Origin: Argyresthia goedartella
Lineage: Eukaryota; Arthropoda; Insecta; Lepidoptera; Argyresthiidae
Assembly (NCBI GenBank): GCA_949825045.1
Contig: OX463814.1
Location: forward strand, 34,304,383-34,368,382
Direction: 5' to 3'
Length of the DNA stretch: 64,000 nucleotides
Position numbers and translations under genes: made by a program. Of the stretch, positions 10,335 through 22,900 are shown in pieces; the first letter of the stretch is position 1, and every line of letters begins with the position of its first letter. The notes under the pieces are model-generated. The model ran no database searches. It was not told the DNA's origin and saw nothing but the letters and a program-made list of their open reading frames with translations.

Positions 10335-10660
10335 AACTCTTTGGGAGACAGGAATGCACAGCCCAGTAATCCCCGGCCCCGAAATGCCCGGCCCCGGAAT
10401 AGTGGGATTTGGGGTAAATTTCAATTGGGTTATAGGTTAGGTTGGAACTTAGAAGAAGCAAACCCGAAGCGTAGCGGAGCGAAGCGTATGCAAATAAAAA
10501 AATCATTTAATGATATTGAATAGATTTTTTTAGGATAGAGACACTATGAACACACCCTAATCTCTGAGGTAGCAGTTGTCTATGGTACTCGGGACGCCAA
10601 TTCCAGGACGCCCATTCCGGGGCCGGACAATCCTGGGCCGGGCATTACAGGGACTCAAAT
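10335..10660 (-). repeat. CCGG-palindrome repeat, copy 1
   Basis: Contains short palindromic units such as CCCGGCCCCGGAATG at both ends. Its middle holds a unique-looking segment with TAGCGGAGCGAAGCG and an AT-rich stretch. The whole is an inverted counterpart of 17313-17720: the order of segments and the ending ...ATTACAGGGACTC match in reverse complement. No ORF of note, no coding capacity. Confidence 0.7.
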
Positions 10661-11924
10661 TATTCCAACTTCATTATTAGGCTTAGAATAATGAATGACT
10701 CATAGAATCCTAATATGAACACCCAAAACACGCATCGCAGAGTCATTGCATTTTGACAGTTCTCCCTGACTGTGCAATTAGTATTGGAAAGCGCTTTGAT
10801 AACAAAACATCTCAGGTGAAAAGCTGTGCCTTCAAATGGTGTCATAACTCCAGTAAAATTCCAAATAAAGCAAGTGGGATCTCATTTCATAAGTAAGTCA
10901 TTCATTTCATGCAATGATTCTTCCAATTTGTTAATTCTAACAAGATTAGGGTAAGTACTTGTATAAGACAAATTGAATTTGGGGGAGGGGGCATGGAGGG
11001 GGGGAGGGGATTTCCCCCCACCTACCTCCCCTTTTAGGAAACCACTAGTTTTTATGTTATGGAGGTCCAAAGATTGAAGAAAATGCCTACATTTTTTGGA
11101 TTTCGGGGGAGTTGGAGGTGGAGAGGGGTTGGAGGAGGGGTTACAGAGAGTAGGGGTCGCCTCGCTCCGCTCCGCTTCGCTCCGGCTCCCGGGTCTGCTG
11201 TAACGTGTGAACCTAACAAACCTATCTTTAGTTTTTAAACAGGAAGTGACCTAAAGCAACCAATTTGGTTCTGATAAACTCCATAAAGTAGTTAGTAAGT
11301 AACCAAAGCCAAAATCGTCCAGATAATCACGGATAAAACGAGAGTGCAACAGAACATTTACGAAACACGGAAGGAATCGGAATGAAATGAGCAAGTCATT
11401 ATGTAAAAAAAAAAATTGCTGACGCAAATTTCTACCGTTACAACAAAATCTTGTAATTTGTACTAAAATCATGTACCAATATCCAACGTTGGAGTTTTTG
11501 TGTTGACATTTGTCGTTCCGAGATTGGCCAAGTTGTAAAAATCGCGTAAACATATTTTATAATGAAAGTGCTAAAATGATGTTTCCTAAATCAGAAAATG
11601 GTATCAGAGGATAGCTAAGGACCCCCCCTAACTACCTAAGTACTCCAATCTTCAAATTTCAATGTGTCTTATATAAGACCCAACCCCAAGATTATTAGGT
11701 AAAAATTTAGAATCGTGCGGCACGAATTTGAGGGGGGGAGAGGGGGGAGGGGGTGGTGGAGAGAAAGGGGAACCCCCCTGAGAGGGGGGGGGGGGGGGGG
11801 GTTTGAGCAAACTCTACGTTTTTTTTTTTTAGTTTTTGAGGTTATGTTGCCTAAATAATTAATCATCAAAATTTACATGAAAAGTAGCCACACTAACCTA
11901 CTCCAGCCAGTCATTTTCTTTGCA
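10661..11924. other. Non-coding, with long purine and G runs
   Basis: G-rich tracts at about 10978-11035, 11104-11155 and 11728-11805, the last including a run of about 18 G. The region also has a short cluster of GCTCCGCTTCGC units near 11158-11190, related to the CCGG-repeat family. No gene seen. Confidence 0.6.
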
Positions 11925-12040
11925 TGCGCTTCGCTCCGCTTCGCTCCGCTCCGCTCCGCTCCGGTTTAGCTTCTTCAACGTTCTAACTTAACATATAACC
12001 CGATTGAAAAGTGGCCACAATAACCTAGTCTAGCCAGTTG
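11925..12040 (+). repeat. CCGG-palindrome repeat family, partial copy (CGCTCCGCTT cluster)
   Basis: Holds a tandem of 5-bp units (CGCTC/CGCTT) followed by the same downstream sequence (TATAACCC...GGCCACAATAACC) found at 17600-17710 and, inverted, at 10420-10480. The CCGG-rich half is missing. Confidence 0.65.
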
Positions 12041-13284
12041 TTTCTGTTTGTAAATATCGAGAGATCAACAAAAGAGAACATTCGCGAAACTTCTAGAAAA
12101 CGGAATGGCGTCATGAACGCGGCCATTTTTCTTGGTAATTTTTCACCCACAAACTTACAATAATGGCAATAATATTGACAGTAAATATGTCATAATATTG
12201 ACTAAGTATGGTCTTATTGACATTGCGTTACCTCAATTTTTACGGTTCGTTCACAGAAATTGTCCAATTTTTACGTTTTGTTTACAGAAATTTTCCAATT
12301 TTCATCTTTGTTTTTTTTTTAAACTATGCATTTCCTAACAATAAGAAAAGCACTTTGGTATGAAAAATGACTGCCAGCTATCCATAAAACACCTGGATAT
12401 GGTTTTGAACGCACTCCTACAGTGTCAAACATGTCAAATATGTTAAAATTTATTAAACTTTGAAAGCTTAAATCTCGAAAAGTGAACATTTGCTCAGAAA
12501 AAGAATAACACTATCGGAATGCTGATAATTTTCTTAATCTTACTGTATATATCTTATTATCAAATTCGTGCCGCAGTATTCTAAAGCATAGCCGTTTATT
12601 AAATCAAAAATTGTTTGCTCCCGCCATGCTTGGCAAATTTTGCCAGTACAGGAAAAAAAATACACTTTTCCGTTTTTTGTTGAGTTCGTAATTTCGTAAT
12701 ACACATAACTTAAGATCGAAAAAGACATGTGCAAAGGCGAGCTTATCTCTGCTAAGACATTTATTCCAGCGCATCATGAGTTCTAATCCTGTAACAGTCT
12801 GTAGTTACCTATACATACCTGCATAGCTGACCTTTGTAACTAGGAAGTCAGATGCAAATCTATATTCTAGTATTACAATGTAACGGATTTACATAATCTC
12901 GCGGTTTTCACAATTTTATGGTGACATATCCACATTTTCGTTAGTAAGCATTATATCTCATCTTCAACAAACCTTTGTTTTTCAAGTCTGTAACCTTACT
13001 TAATTAACCAGTAGAAACAATTTATAACATTTACATAGAAGAAACTCAAATAATTAAAAATCTTCTTTGTTTGAGTAATTACGTTAACATGAAATTGCCG
13101 ACTATGTGGAAATAATCAGATGAGGAATAACAATATTTTTATAGATTTGTGTGCGTCGGCGTTCGGTCCCACAAGGGAAAGAGGTTGTGTGAGCAATATG
13201 CACACAAAAAAATAAAGGTGGCGCGTTGTTTTGACGGCGATTTGACTGAAACGCTCTGTCTATGAGTTATTGGTCTGAGTTATT

Positions 13285-13323
<39 letters not shown>

Positions 13324-13439
13324 AAGAATATCTTCAGAGATAAATTGATTTTGTTGTACTTTATCTAATGAGAAATTAAAAGGAAAAATATAATGTAAGA
13401 TTATACCCAAAAGTGTCATGATCGAGAGATAATTGTTTT
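12041..13439. other. No gene seen; AT microsatellite at 13287-13320
   Basis: AT-rich non-coding sequence. About 12725-12765 resembles, inverted, the 3' tail of LINE-D (52500-52545), so a small LINE remnant may be present. A pure (TA)n tract lies at 13287-13320. Confidence 0.5.
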
Positions 13440-16400
13440 TGCCTTTGGTCTTGGTAACACACAAGACCATTTACCCGGCCTTGAGGGAAATAGAGTCACC
13501 TTCTCTATCACCCACCGGTGTAATTCTTGTCCGGCGCGTCCAAGCCGCGGGGGTGGGCACCCCTCACTCCAATATGCCGGAATGGGACGGTGGCCAAGTT
13601 CGGGCAGGGATCCAGTTCTGCGGATGATATTGCGGAGCCCGTGCCCAGGGTTACGGGTGAAGACCTCAACGGCTGCGAAAGCGGAGATGGAAGCCATCGG
13701 TACGGCGGATCAGGCTGAAGGGGTATTAGGGGAATTTCTTGCGGGTGATCCCCCGCTCAGTACAAGAAGTCTGCACCGGAATGGGAAGCGGATGACGTCA
13801 CATATAGCAAACGTTCCGGCAACTATAGCGGCACAGCAAGGCACCGTGAAATGCCTCAAAGGGTGCATGTAAGGATCCACGTAGTGACTTTTTGCCATTT
13901 ACTGCATCCTTCATTATCTGTTGGCCGTATTGGTCTTCCAATCTGCTGGCGCTCAGGAGTGGCGGAGGAGTGAGTGGGTTTGCACCTGCGCACATGCTCA
14001 TCCACTATAATAAATTCACGCGCTAATGACACCTGGCAGTAACTGGACTCGAGATTGCAAGCCCTGCAGCGATGGAGCGTTGGTGGAAGGAATTCGGGCT
14101 GGTGGTTTCGGTTCCTAGCTGATTCTCTGCACGTAGGCGGTCTGGCGAGAGTGTTCGCTCCTGGATTCGACTAAGGTGGGAAGACAGGTTTGGCAGCACG
14201 CCTGACGACAAAGCAGCCCTATTTAGGATCGCTCTGCTTTCCGCAATCCGGGGAGGGGCCTAGAAAAAGTGGCGTATACATAGTCAGTCCCACACCTCAC
14301 CCAGATGGCAAACCGCGATCGTCTGGGCACCAACTAATCGCGGTCAGACAACAAAAAAACAAAAATAATCTTAGGTTTAATTTTAACATAGCTGCCTGGA
14401 ATGTGAGGACTCTTTTGGATAGTGACCAAAACTTGAGTCCCGAAAGGAAAACAGCGCTCATAGCCCGTGAACTGGCCCGCTACAACATCGACATAGCCGC
14501 AATTAGTGAGACAAACCTTTCGGACAGTGGGGAGCTCTGTGAGCCACTAGGTAGCTACCCTTACTTAGATTTGCTGTAAAGAAAGCTCTAGCAAGATCAA
14601 TGGTGGAGCCTCCAAAAGGAACCAATGACAGGCTCATGACACTGCGACTTCACTTGGCTCACCGAAAGTACCTGCATATAGTGAGTGTATACGCTCCCAC
14701 TCTGACTTCATCCGATGACGTCTAGGAGCAATTTTATGAAGACCTAAGAGACGTACTGCAAGCTATATCGTCGTACGATAAGCTCATTGTGCTCGGCGAC
14801 TTCAATGCGCGTGTTGGTACGGAGTATTACGCCTGGAAAGATGTATTCGGGTGGCATGGCATTGGGAAATGTAACACCAATGGAACCACGTTGCTAACCC
14901 TGTGTGCTGAATTTAACCTAAGTATCACCAAAACATTTCTCCGACTCTCTGAAAAATATAAGACGTCCTGGATGCACCCGCGCTCTAAACATTGGCATCT
15001 TCTAGACTACGTCATTGTTCGAAGAGAGGATCTGTAAGATGTACTAATAACAAGAGCCATGCGGGGAGCTGAAGTGTGGACAGATCACCGTCTGATAAGA
15101 TCGAAGATGAGGTTGAACATCAAGCCTCCACGCAGAAACCAGCACAGAATCCCAACCAGATTAGCATTTTCCAAACTCGTCCACAACGCAGAAACTCGGC
15201 TCAAACTTGACGCTGAATTTGGCGAAGCAAAATCCTGTACGCAAGAAGGAGCGTCAATTGATAAAGGATGGCGGCTACACGCCAAATCCCTTCATGAAAT
15301 CTCTCAACGAGTAGTAGGGAAACCGGAGAAGAAAAACCAAGACCTGTTGAAGATTCCCGAAAAGACTACCCGAATGGCCGAGTCGGCAGTGAGCCTGCCT
15401 ACGAAGCCCTGGATCCCGGGTTCGAGTCCCGGTGGGGGCAAATATTTGTTTGATGAGAACGGATGCTTGCACCCTAGTCATAGTTGTTTATCTATCTAAG
15501 TATAATATTTATCAATATAAGTATGTTTAATATTTATGCTTCGGAACGCACCTCGGTTTTTGTTGCGCGGATCGACCGCGAGTGATCGGGACATCACTAG
15601 CTAGCTGTCACTTGAATAAAAAAATGACTAGCTAGCTGTCACACTTGGCACGTGGAAAAATTGTCGGCGCCAAGCATCGGGAGGCTTGGCTCAATGTTAA
15701 TTATAATAATCTCGTTAATAATCGTCAAGAAATAAGTAGATTTCACGTCATCGGAGTGAGTGCTTCGTGCTGTGAAAGGTTGAAGTGGTTCGGTCACCAA
15801 TTCGTCGCGTTCGGATAGCGACCCTTGTAGTCGGCAGCATCACGACGGCACCGGCGGCGGACTACGACAGGAGTAAGATTCTACTCCCAACACCCCCCAC
15901 CCATGTGTTCCTCATCCCGTACTCCTGCCTCGAATTGAGCTTTCGAATGCCGGTCCACGGCGTCAAGGTCAGTACTACTGTGTGACATTCCACTGAAAAA
16001 CAACCCTACCAAGATTCCACCCCTTTCGGTTGAGGCGTGGATTTAACAAAGTATATGTATCGTTGTCTAGTAGTCTAGTACCCAGGATACAGGGAATCCT
16101 AGTTTGGGGCTAGATCAATGTGTGTAAATAGAGTCCAAGGTATTATTATATTCAAGTCGCGCTTTGCAAAATCCGTCCAGTGCTGAACATCGTAGAGCCG
16201 TACAGCAGGATCTGAAAGCAAAAATGCGTGACTGAAGAACCGATGTTGGAAATTTTAATCTGAAGAGCTGCAAATTCTTGCCGACAGTAATCAGACAGCA
16301 AAATTCTTTGAAGATCTGAAAAGCCTCTTTAGACCCCGAAGCAAGAAAACCGCACCAGTTCTCTCAAAAGACAAATCCACGCGACTGACAGATCCTTCAG

Positions 16401-16600
16401 AAGTGCTTCTTTATTGGGCAGAACATTTCAAATATGTTCTGCATCCAGGTACAGGGAGCTGATCTGTCATACATAGACCTGCCGTCTTTCAGCGAATTCT
16501 ACAAAGCCACCCAGCGGCTGAAGAATGGCAAGTCTCCCGGATCAGATAATCTACCTTCAGAAGTGTTTAAGTATGAAGGGCCCATCATCAAGAACAGACT
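13440..16600 (+). mobile_element. CFDP2-type LINE, decayed, split by a SINE
   Basis: GC-richer 5' region, then endonuclease pieces in different frames: NIAAWNVRTLLD with ARELARYNIDIAAISETNLS (14370-14560), VLGDFNARVGTEYYAW (14786-14840), and KTSWMHPRSKHWHLLDYVIV (14960-15020), then TDHRLIRSKM. Beyond the SINE, 16270-16600 encodes the start of the RT domain (KFFEDLKSLFRPRSKKTAPV; KSPGSDNLPSEVFKY). The endonuclease resembles the LINE-derived part of craniofacial development protein 2. Many stops and frameshifts; the rest of the RT is missing. Confidence 0.85.
15363..16152 (+). mobile_element. SINE-1 copy, interrupted by about 510 bp
   Basis: A tRNA-like head with an A-box region (GGCCGAGTCGGCAGTG) and B box (GGTTCGAGTCC) at 15363-15535. 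The SINE tail (AGTTTGGGGCTAGAT ... GTGTAAATAGAGTCCAAG) is at 16046-16152. Between them is an unassigned GC-richer insert with a direct repeat of ACTAGCTAGCTGTCAC near 15594 and 15626. The SINE itself sits inside the CFDP2-type LINE. Confidence 0.8.
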
Positions 16601-16604
16601 ATAT

Positions 16605-17312
16605 TAACTGATACGAGGGTGAAACTGTAAATTCTTAGAAAATCAAAAACTGAGCACACTAGTAAATTATTCGTTTTATTATATCTCTTCAAAATAGTGT
16701 CCATTCACGTCAATACATCTCTGCATCCGATAGAACCGCCAAGAAAAGCACTTTGCCCACTCGTATTTAGGGATCTCTTCGACGGCCTTTTGAAACGCAG
16801 CCACTACTTCCTCGGCGTCCATAAAACGTTTTCATCGATTTTTTTCTTTTATTATCGGGAATAAATAAAAATTGCAAGGTACGAGGTCGGGGCTATGTGG
16901 CGGGTGACCTAGTAATTCCACATCTGACGCACAGACTATATAGGGATACTATGATCTGACGTCGCCAAATAGTCGATCATTCGCTTGGCGGTGTGGGACG
17001 AGGCGTGTGCGAGGCCTTGTTGTGTTGAAGGAGGTTCCTACTGCGAGGTCGTTACTCCCGAACTTTTTTCATGACAAATGGCAAAAAATTGTTATTGTAC
17101 CACTTTGCAGTAACTGTTTTTTGATTTCGTAAAACAACTGTTGCGTAATGACCGGTCTTTCCGAAGAACGAGGCCACCATCTTTTTTCATACGCTTCGAC
17201 CTCTCTTCACTTTAGTCGGCGACTCCTCAGAAGGAAACACCCACTCAGAACACTGTCTTTTGTTTTCGGGATCATAACAGTATATCCAGCTTTCGTCACC
17301 CGTAAGTATGTC
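16605..17312 (-). pseudogene. mariner transposase relic
   Basis: On the - strand it encodes ILTGDESWIYCYDPENKRQC (first catalytic Asp in GDES), HASSHTAKRMIDYLATSD, SPDLVPCNFYLFPIIKEK, and a C-terminus ending MQRCIDVNGHYFEEI before a stop. In active mariners the third catalytic position in the SPDLAPxD motif is Asp; here it is Asn. The HDN region and other places carry frame breaks. The N-terminal DNA-binding half is missing where the CCGG repeat begins at 17313. Confidence 0.85.
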
Positions 17313-17720
17313 GAATACAGGAGTCCCTGTAATGCCCGGCCCAGTATTGTCCGGCCCAGGAATGTCCGGCCCCGGAATTGGCGTCCCGAAAGCCCACGAT
17401 TCCGGGGTCGGGCATTCCTGGGCCGAGCATTCCGTGGCTGTACAAAATAGTGCTTGGCCCCGGAATGCCCGGCCCCGGAATTGGCGTCCCGAGTACCATA
17501 GACAATGCTACATCAGAGATTAGGGTGTGTTCAAAGTGTCTCTATCTCAAAAAATCTATTAATATCATTAAATGTTTTTTTTATTTGCATACGCTTCGCT
17601 CCGCTTCGCTCCGCTCCGCTCCGCTCCGCTTCGCTACGCTTCGGTTTTGCTTCTTCTAAGTTCCAACCTAACCTATAACCCAATTGAAATTTAGCCACAA
17701 TAACCTACTCTAGCCAAATT
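17313..17720 (+). repeat. CCGG-palindrome repeat, copy 2
   Basis: Starts AGTCCCTGTAATGCCCGG, then has at least eight units of the type GGCCCCGGAATG and its inverse. These are followed by a spacer shared with copy 1 (CATAGACAATGCTACATC...), then a CGCTCCGCTT tandem and TATAACCCAATTG. It abuts or interrupts the mariner relic. Non-coding. Confidence 0.72.
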
Positions 17721-17884
17721 TGACTCAATAATATAAAGCAATTGAACTCAGTCTTCACAGTGTTTTTTTTTTTAACAAATAGCAGAATTGAATTTGTTTT
17801 TTTTTAAACTAACCAAATATGAATAATATTAGGTTATGCTATGTGTCAAGTGAATGTTAAACTTGCTAAAATACGATATTTTTC

Positions 17885-18580
17885 TTGCAAAAAAGGGCGA
17901 TCAGGGCGATATATCAATTAGATGCTAGAGAATCATTAAGAGAAAAATTCAAAGAAATTAATATACTTACGGTTACCTGTCAATATAGGTATATACGAGA
18001 ATATCATGCATGTAAGAAAAAACATAGCTTTATTTAAAATTGTAGGTGATAGACATACAATTAACACTAGAAATAAAAAAGGTTAGCACTACCATTATTT
18101 AGACTAAGTAAAGTAGGCACATCATTCATGGGGCACTGTATTCGCTTCTACAATAAAATACCACAGGAATCATTGATCCTTCCTGAAAAGAGGTTCAAAA
18201 ACTATGTTAAAAATGAGCTGATAAGAAAGTCCTATTATAGTATTAAGGAATACTTAGATGACAAAACTGCATGGTCCATACCATCTCAGCGCACAGAAAT
18301 TCGACGAGGGGCGATGGATCAAGTCTATCACTCGCCGGCGAATTTCCTTAGACCGAAACCAGTACCTGTTGTAAAGTCACTTTTAAAAAAAAAAGGTATG
18401 GGGGAGTTTCTTGCCGTTTCTTCTTAACCCCGAGGCCCACCTTCCGAAACGGTGTAGTCTTTTTTTATATAAAAAAAAATTGACTTGTAGTTATAAGTAA
18501 GTATAATTTTGACGTTGAATAAGATAATTTATTTATTTATATTCAATAAAAAAAATGACTCTGACTCTGACTCTGCTTAC
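17885..18580 (+). mobile_element. LINE 3' fragment with (CTCTGA)n tail
   Basis: 17885-18010 encodes LQKRAIRAIYQLDARESLRE. 18128-18270 encodes a typical LINE C-terminus (FYNKIPQESLILPEKRFKNY; SYYSIKEYLDD). The tail at about 18555-18575 is short CTCTGA repeats, a common 3' end of such LINEs. Confidence 0.75.
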
Positions 18581-18674
18581 AAAAAAACCTCACTACTATG
18601 ACCATGGCCTTACATTAGTCTAAGTTAAATTGAAAATGTTCGACCAATCAGAAGCCAGTATTTTCAGCCAATGA

Positions 18675-18865
18675 GAGACGTCCCACAATTCCGGGGCCGG
18701 ACATTCCGGGGTCGAACAGGCAGTGCACGGCTTCGGAATGCACGGCCCAGTAATGTGCGGCTTGGAATGTCCGGCCCCGGAATTGGCGTCCCAAATCCCA
18801 CAAATCCGGGTTCGGGCATTCCGGGGCCGGACATTATTGGGCCGTGCATTCCTGTCCCCCGAACA
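18675..18865. repeat. CCGG-palindrome repeat, copy 3 (core only)
   Basis: A run of units such as TTCCGGGGCCGGACATTCC and its inverse, with GGAATTGGCGTCCC as in copy 2. The CGCTCC-type half is absent. Confidence 0.65.
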
Positions 18866-19681
18866 CAGCATTTGACTCACCTCCGTTAACATAATGTTTC
18901 CAGCCAGTGTAAATAGGCGCTTTTAGGTACGGACGTGCCAACTATTGATAAGAATTTTAAAGCTACAGCTCTCATTTCTCTTTTGTTATTTTTGTTTTGG
19001 GTCCAATATTCTACAGGGTCACATTTTATATTTTGTATGGTGCTTGCAAATAATGACGCAAATCGTTGGCCTGAGAATCTTCAACCGCAAATATGTCTTT
19101 ATCATTTGTATGCGATTTGTTGGCAAAATTTGCCGTCAAACCGCAAAAAATCGAGTCCACAATTTTGCGGTTGTATGGAAGGATTCAAAGATCGAATCGC
19201 TTCGAAAAAATCGATCCTAAACCGATTTTCCGGGCCCCGATTAATCTACTTTCGATTAAGTCGATTTAAATTTTACATACCTGCCGGGGGCCGCCCGGCT
19301 GTTCAGTTCATTTATCTTTGAATGACCATGAGTAGATTAACTGTTCGTGGAAATGCCCCTTTACGTTCAGAAAAACAATAAACGTCTAACTTAGACCGTT
19401 GCCTTCCCGTAACCGTAAGGTAAAAATGTGAAAAAAAAACAATAAACGTCTAACTAATCAAAGTATTTTTGTTGCGATTGGAATTTGCAGCGGCGAAGTT
19501 CTTCGTGTTTTCATAAATTATTTCAATAAAAACAGTTATTTAATTCTTAAATACAGTTTAAAGTACACGTCGAATGTAGTCGTTATAAATATAATAAGTT
19601 TTCAGCTCACAAAACTGGTATTCGCTACCATAAAAAGTTGTGATGAATTATCATGTTTTTTCTGCATAATAAACGAAGACG
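18866..19681. other. Region upstream of the sorting nexin start codon
   Basis: Presumed promoter and 5' leader of the downstream gene. AT-rich; two copies of ACAATAAACGTCTAACT (about 19374 and 19439). An in-frame TAA at 19670-19672 precedes the chosen ATG. No definite TATA box or initiator can be assigned by eye. Confidence 0.4.
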
Positions 19682-19909
19682 ATGAAGTGGATCATATTCG
19701 GTGGTGCGCCAGTTTACGTCGTAGTGCTGTGGTATTGCCCGCTACTGTGGAGTGTTATCTACTTGTTGAGTTTTAGTATTCTTCTTTTTATTGCCTTGTT
19801 TTTGTTCTCACTATGGGGTCACATATCTTTGTCCTCTCCACATCAAACGGCCGCCTTCTTACTGGAAAGGGTAGAAAAGGATTCGCGTCGGTTCGAGGAT
19901 ATTCTCAAG
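19682..19909 (+). CDS. snz: snz exon 1: N-terminal membrane segment
   Basis: 76 codons, phase 0 at the donor AAG|GTACAA. The ATG is the first after an in-frame TAA 12 bases upstream. Residues 9-45 are strongly hydrophobic (YVVVLW, VIYLLSFSILLFIALFLF) with one or two possible membrane spans, as expected for the ER anchor of this family. The exon ends in a charged helix (ERVEKDSRRFEDILK). Confidence 0.85.
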
Positions 19910-22900
19910 GTACAAAATATAATTTCACCTGTTTAATTCTTGTATTGTGGAGAATAAGATACATAGAAATGCAATTTTCGCATTATAGGTTTTGAATTTT
20001 ATTACCATGACGTAAGGTACAAAATAGCGATGCCTCGCGCGTAAGCACGGTAATGGGCAGTTAAAACTATAATGTTTAATGTATCTTGCTTGCTCACTCA
20101 GGAAAATTCAAAAGAAAATATTATCTGTAGTTTTAGCAAAGGTTGGTGGAAGGAGCAAACATTTTCATGCAATTCAAGTACCTAGCTGTGGTTGGACTTT
20201 GTCTAGTACAGTAATGATTTTTATGTACCTATAAAATAAAAATGCATCTTCAACAGGAAGACCAAAGCAACTGGCCATACACCACCAAAAAGACACATCT
20301 TCCTATCATCTTCGGCCGAACTGTAGACACCCAACTCCAGCAGCTAATCGACAATGTGCTCCGAGACTTCGTAACCCGCTGGTTCCAGGAACTGTCGCAC
20401 AAGCCCGAACCAACAATTAGCAAGTTCAAAGAGCACCTATGGGGTGGCATTCAGAACCTGCATGACAGGCTGCTCAGGGTTGATCCAGAAAAGCTGCTGG
20501 CTAATGACATGGTCACAAAGATAACACAACACTTCGAACGGATAAGAATTGCTCAGAGTTGTGCGTGAGTGTAGAATTTACATAACTACCTATGTATTAT
20601 TACATCCATATTCATAATGAGAGGTAGCCAAAGGGTTTCGGTTTTGCTAACTTTTTTCATTCCCATAAATAATAAAGATCCATTAAGTTTGCTATAGCTA
20701 CCTAACAGAAGAAGAAGCTAAAATTTACAGAAAAAGTATGTCAGTAGATGTGTAGTGTAGTACCATGAACCTGAAATCTGAAATCTATTCTGTAGATTTT
20801 GCTAAAGTAGGTTTAACAGTTTTCTGAAGTGTCAACTGATGAAAACAGATAAAATAGGGCCACTCATGAGGTGTATCAACACAAAAAAACAATCAACACT
20901 ATTTGCGATTGGCTCAGACTCACATTCAAGTGACACATTCAAGTTGATGTAGGTAAAGCTATTGTTCGATCTTGAAAATTTTACTTACAACTATCTGAGA
21001 AATAATGAAAATCAAACAATAAAAACTTATTGAAGTAATGGCTAACTGGCCAGCAAATTTCTTATGAAAATTCTGTACCTAGTTCCTTAAGCTTCTTGTT
21101 AATTTAACCAAGTTTTATTGTTTTTAAGAGCAATACAACAAATACAATACAAATACAAATCTTTATTTAATGAATTATACTGAACATTATAGATAGTTGC
21201 TTGCAGACTCTACACTAGGTATATAACCTGTCTTGTGGCTGTCTCGTGGAGTCCTGGCCAATTTTAAGTTTACAAGTTAGAGTTAGTTGCTGACCATGAG
21301 ATGATTTATTATGATAAAAAATAAAAGTTTTCATGACTATTCCACTTTTATCAAATTTTTTATATAAAGGTAAAAGTAAAAAAAATAAATCTGACAAGTT
21401 ATATATATATGTCACCGGAAGTTAGTCAAAACTGTTGACAGATAGTAAACCAGACCGACAGGGTTTATAATTTACGTTTCTTTTGTTTGTACATGTCAGC
21501 CTAACACGAAGACTATTCGGGGGGTCTAGTCTTCACCTAAGCTACCGCAGTGTTTGCGCTGGTATTTCGTTTGTAATTCAAGTTTAAACCAGTTTACTAT
21601 TTAACAGTTTTAACCGATAGTTGATCAAATACCGCATCATATAGTACATAGGTGACATATATATGTTTATAATTATATACTTATACAAGGTGACATCGAA
21701 TTAGCTGACCATATTTTGGGTTATGATATTACTCATATTATGAACAACTTTCCCCATGAAGCATTTGGTCTCAAACAAAAAATAAAATTGGGTCCCCCAT
21801 AGTATCTTATAATCAGCTGATCGGGTTAATGTACTGAGGGTCCAAGATTTTCTTTCATTTGCGACCATGTTTCTTGGGGAAAGTTGTTCATAATTATGGG
21901 TGCTAAAATTCCCCAAAATATGGTAAGCTAATTAAATCTAACCCTAAATTTAATATATAAAAATATAGGTGTGTAAATATATTATTATATTAGGTTAGAT
22001 ACATATGGTTATGAGAGCTTCAGTTTTTTCATAGTCTAGTGTCGATAGCCATTTTATTAATTTGGTCTTGGCTTCCAGGATGCTAGAGTTTTTAATGTTG
22101 GTGTTCTTAGATTCAATTTTATAGATGAAGGGGAGAGAGAAGGGGCTAAAATGCTTCGCAAATGCAGTGCGGACTGTGGGTGTTGGCACCCTATACACTC
22201 TCCTGGCTAGAACTGAGCTGTACTCTTTAGAATGTATAGTTATTCTGTGTTTATGTAGCGCTACTCTCGAGATAAAGAATTGTAGGACTGACAGAACTTG
22301 GCACTCGTGAAGTATTTTTGTAGTCGGAAATAAACCGCGAAACTGGCAAAGTTATACCAAGGGACAATGATTTCTGCCTAAAGATAGGTGATGATGTTGT
22401 TAAATCCAGCGCTGATGTTGCTCGAGCTTTTGAAACATTCTTCACCAATGTACCTGTACTCACAACAGACTGTCTAAATTCATCTCCATATGAAGCAGAG
22501 ACTTTATTAAAAAATAACACTAGCGTCAGATATATATATTTAAAATTTCATTATGTATATCCCCAGGACATTGTCAAAACGTTTAAATTACTTAACTTAA
22601 AAAATACGGAAGACCTGTGGGGTATATCAGTCAAAGTCATTGGTTCAGTAATTCTAGTTATAGCCCCACACTTAGTTTATATATTCAATAAATATGTTGA
22701 CGATGGGGCTTTCCCAGACCTCATGAAACACAGTAAACTGATACCTCTGTTCAAGTCGGGAGATAAGGGCGATCCTTCAAATTTCAGACCAATAGCTGTT
22801 CTTCCAACACTAAGTAAAATATTTGAAAAGATTATACTTAATCAAATGCTCTCACACTTCAACCGTACAAAACAACCCCACGCTAAACAATATGGTTTCA

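Noticed and set aside
15410..15440. Possible tRNA genes at SINE-1 and SINE-2 heads
   Set aside because: A and B boxes are present, but no full cloverleaf can be drawn, and the heads recur attached to SINE bodies.
17148..17659. Overlapping Pro/Gly/Arg-rich ORFs
   Set aside because: They translate the CCGG palindromes in several frames on both strands; no codon preference for one frame, so not a gene.
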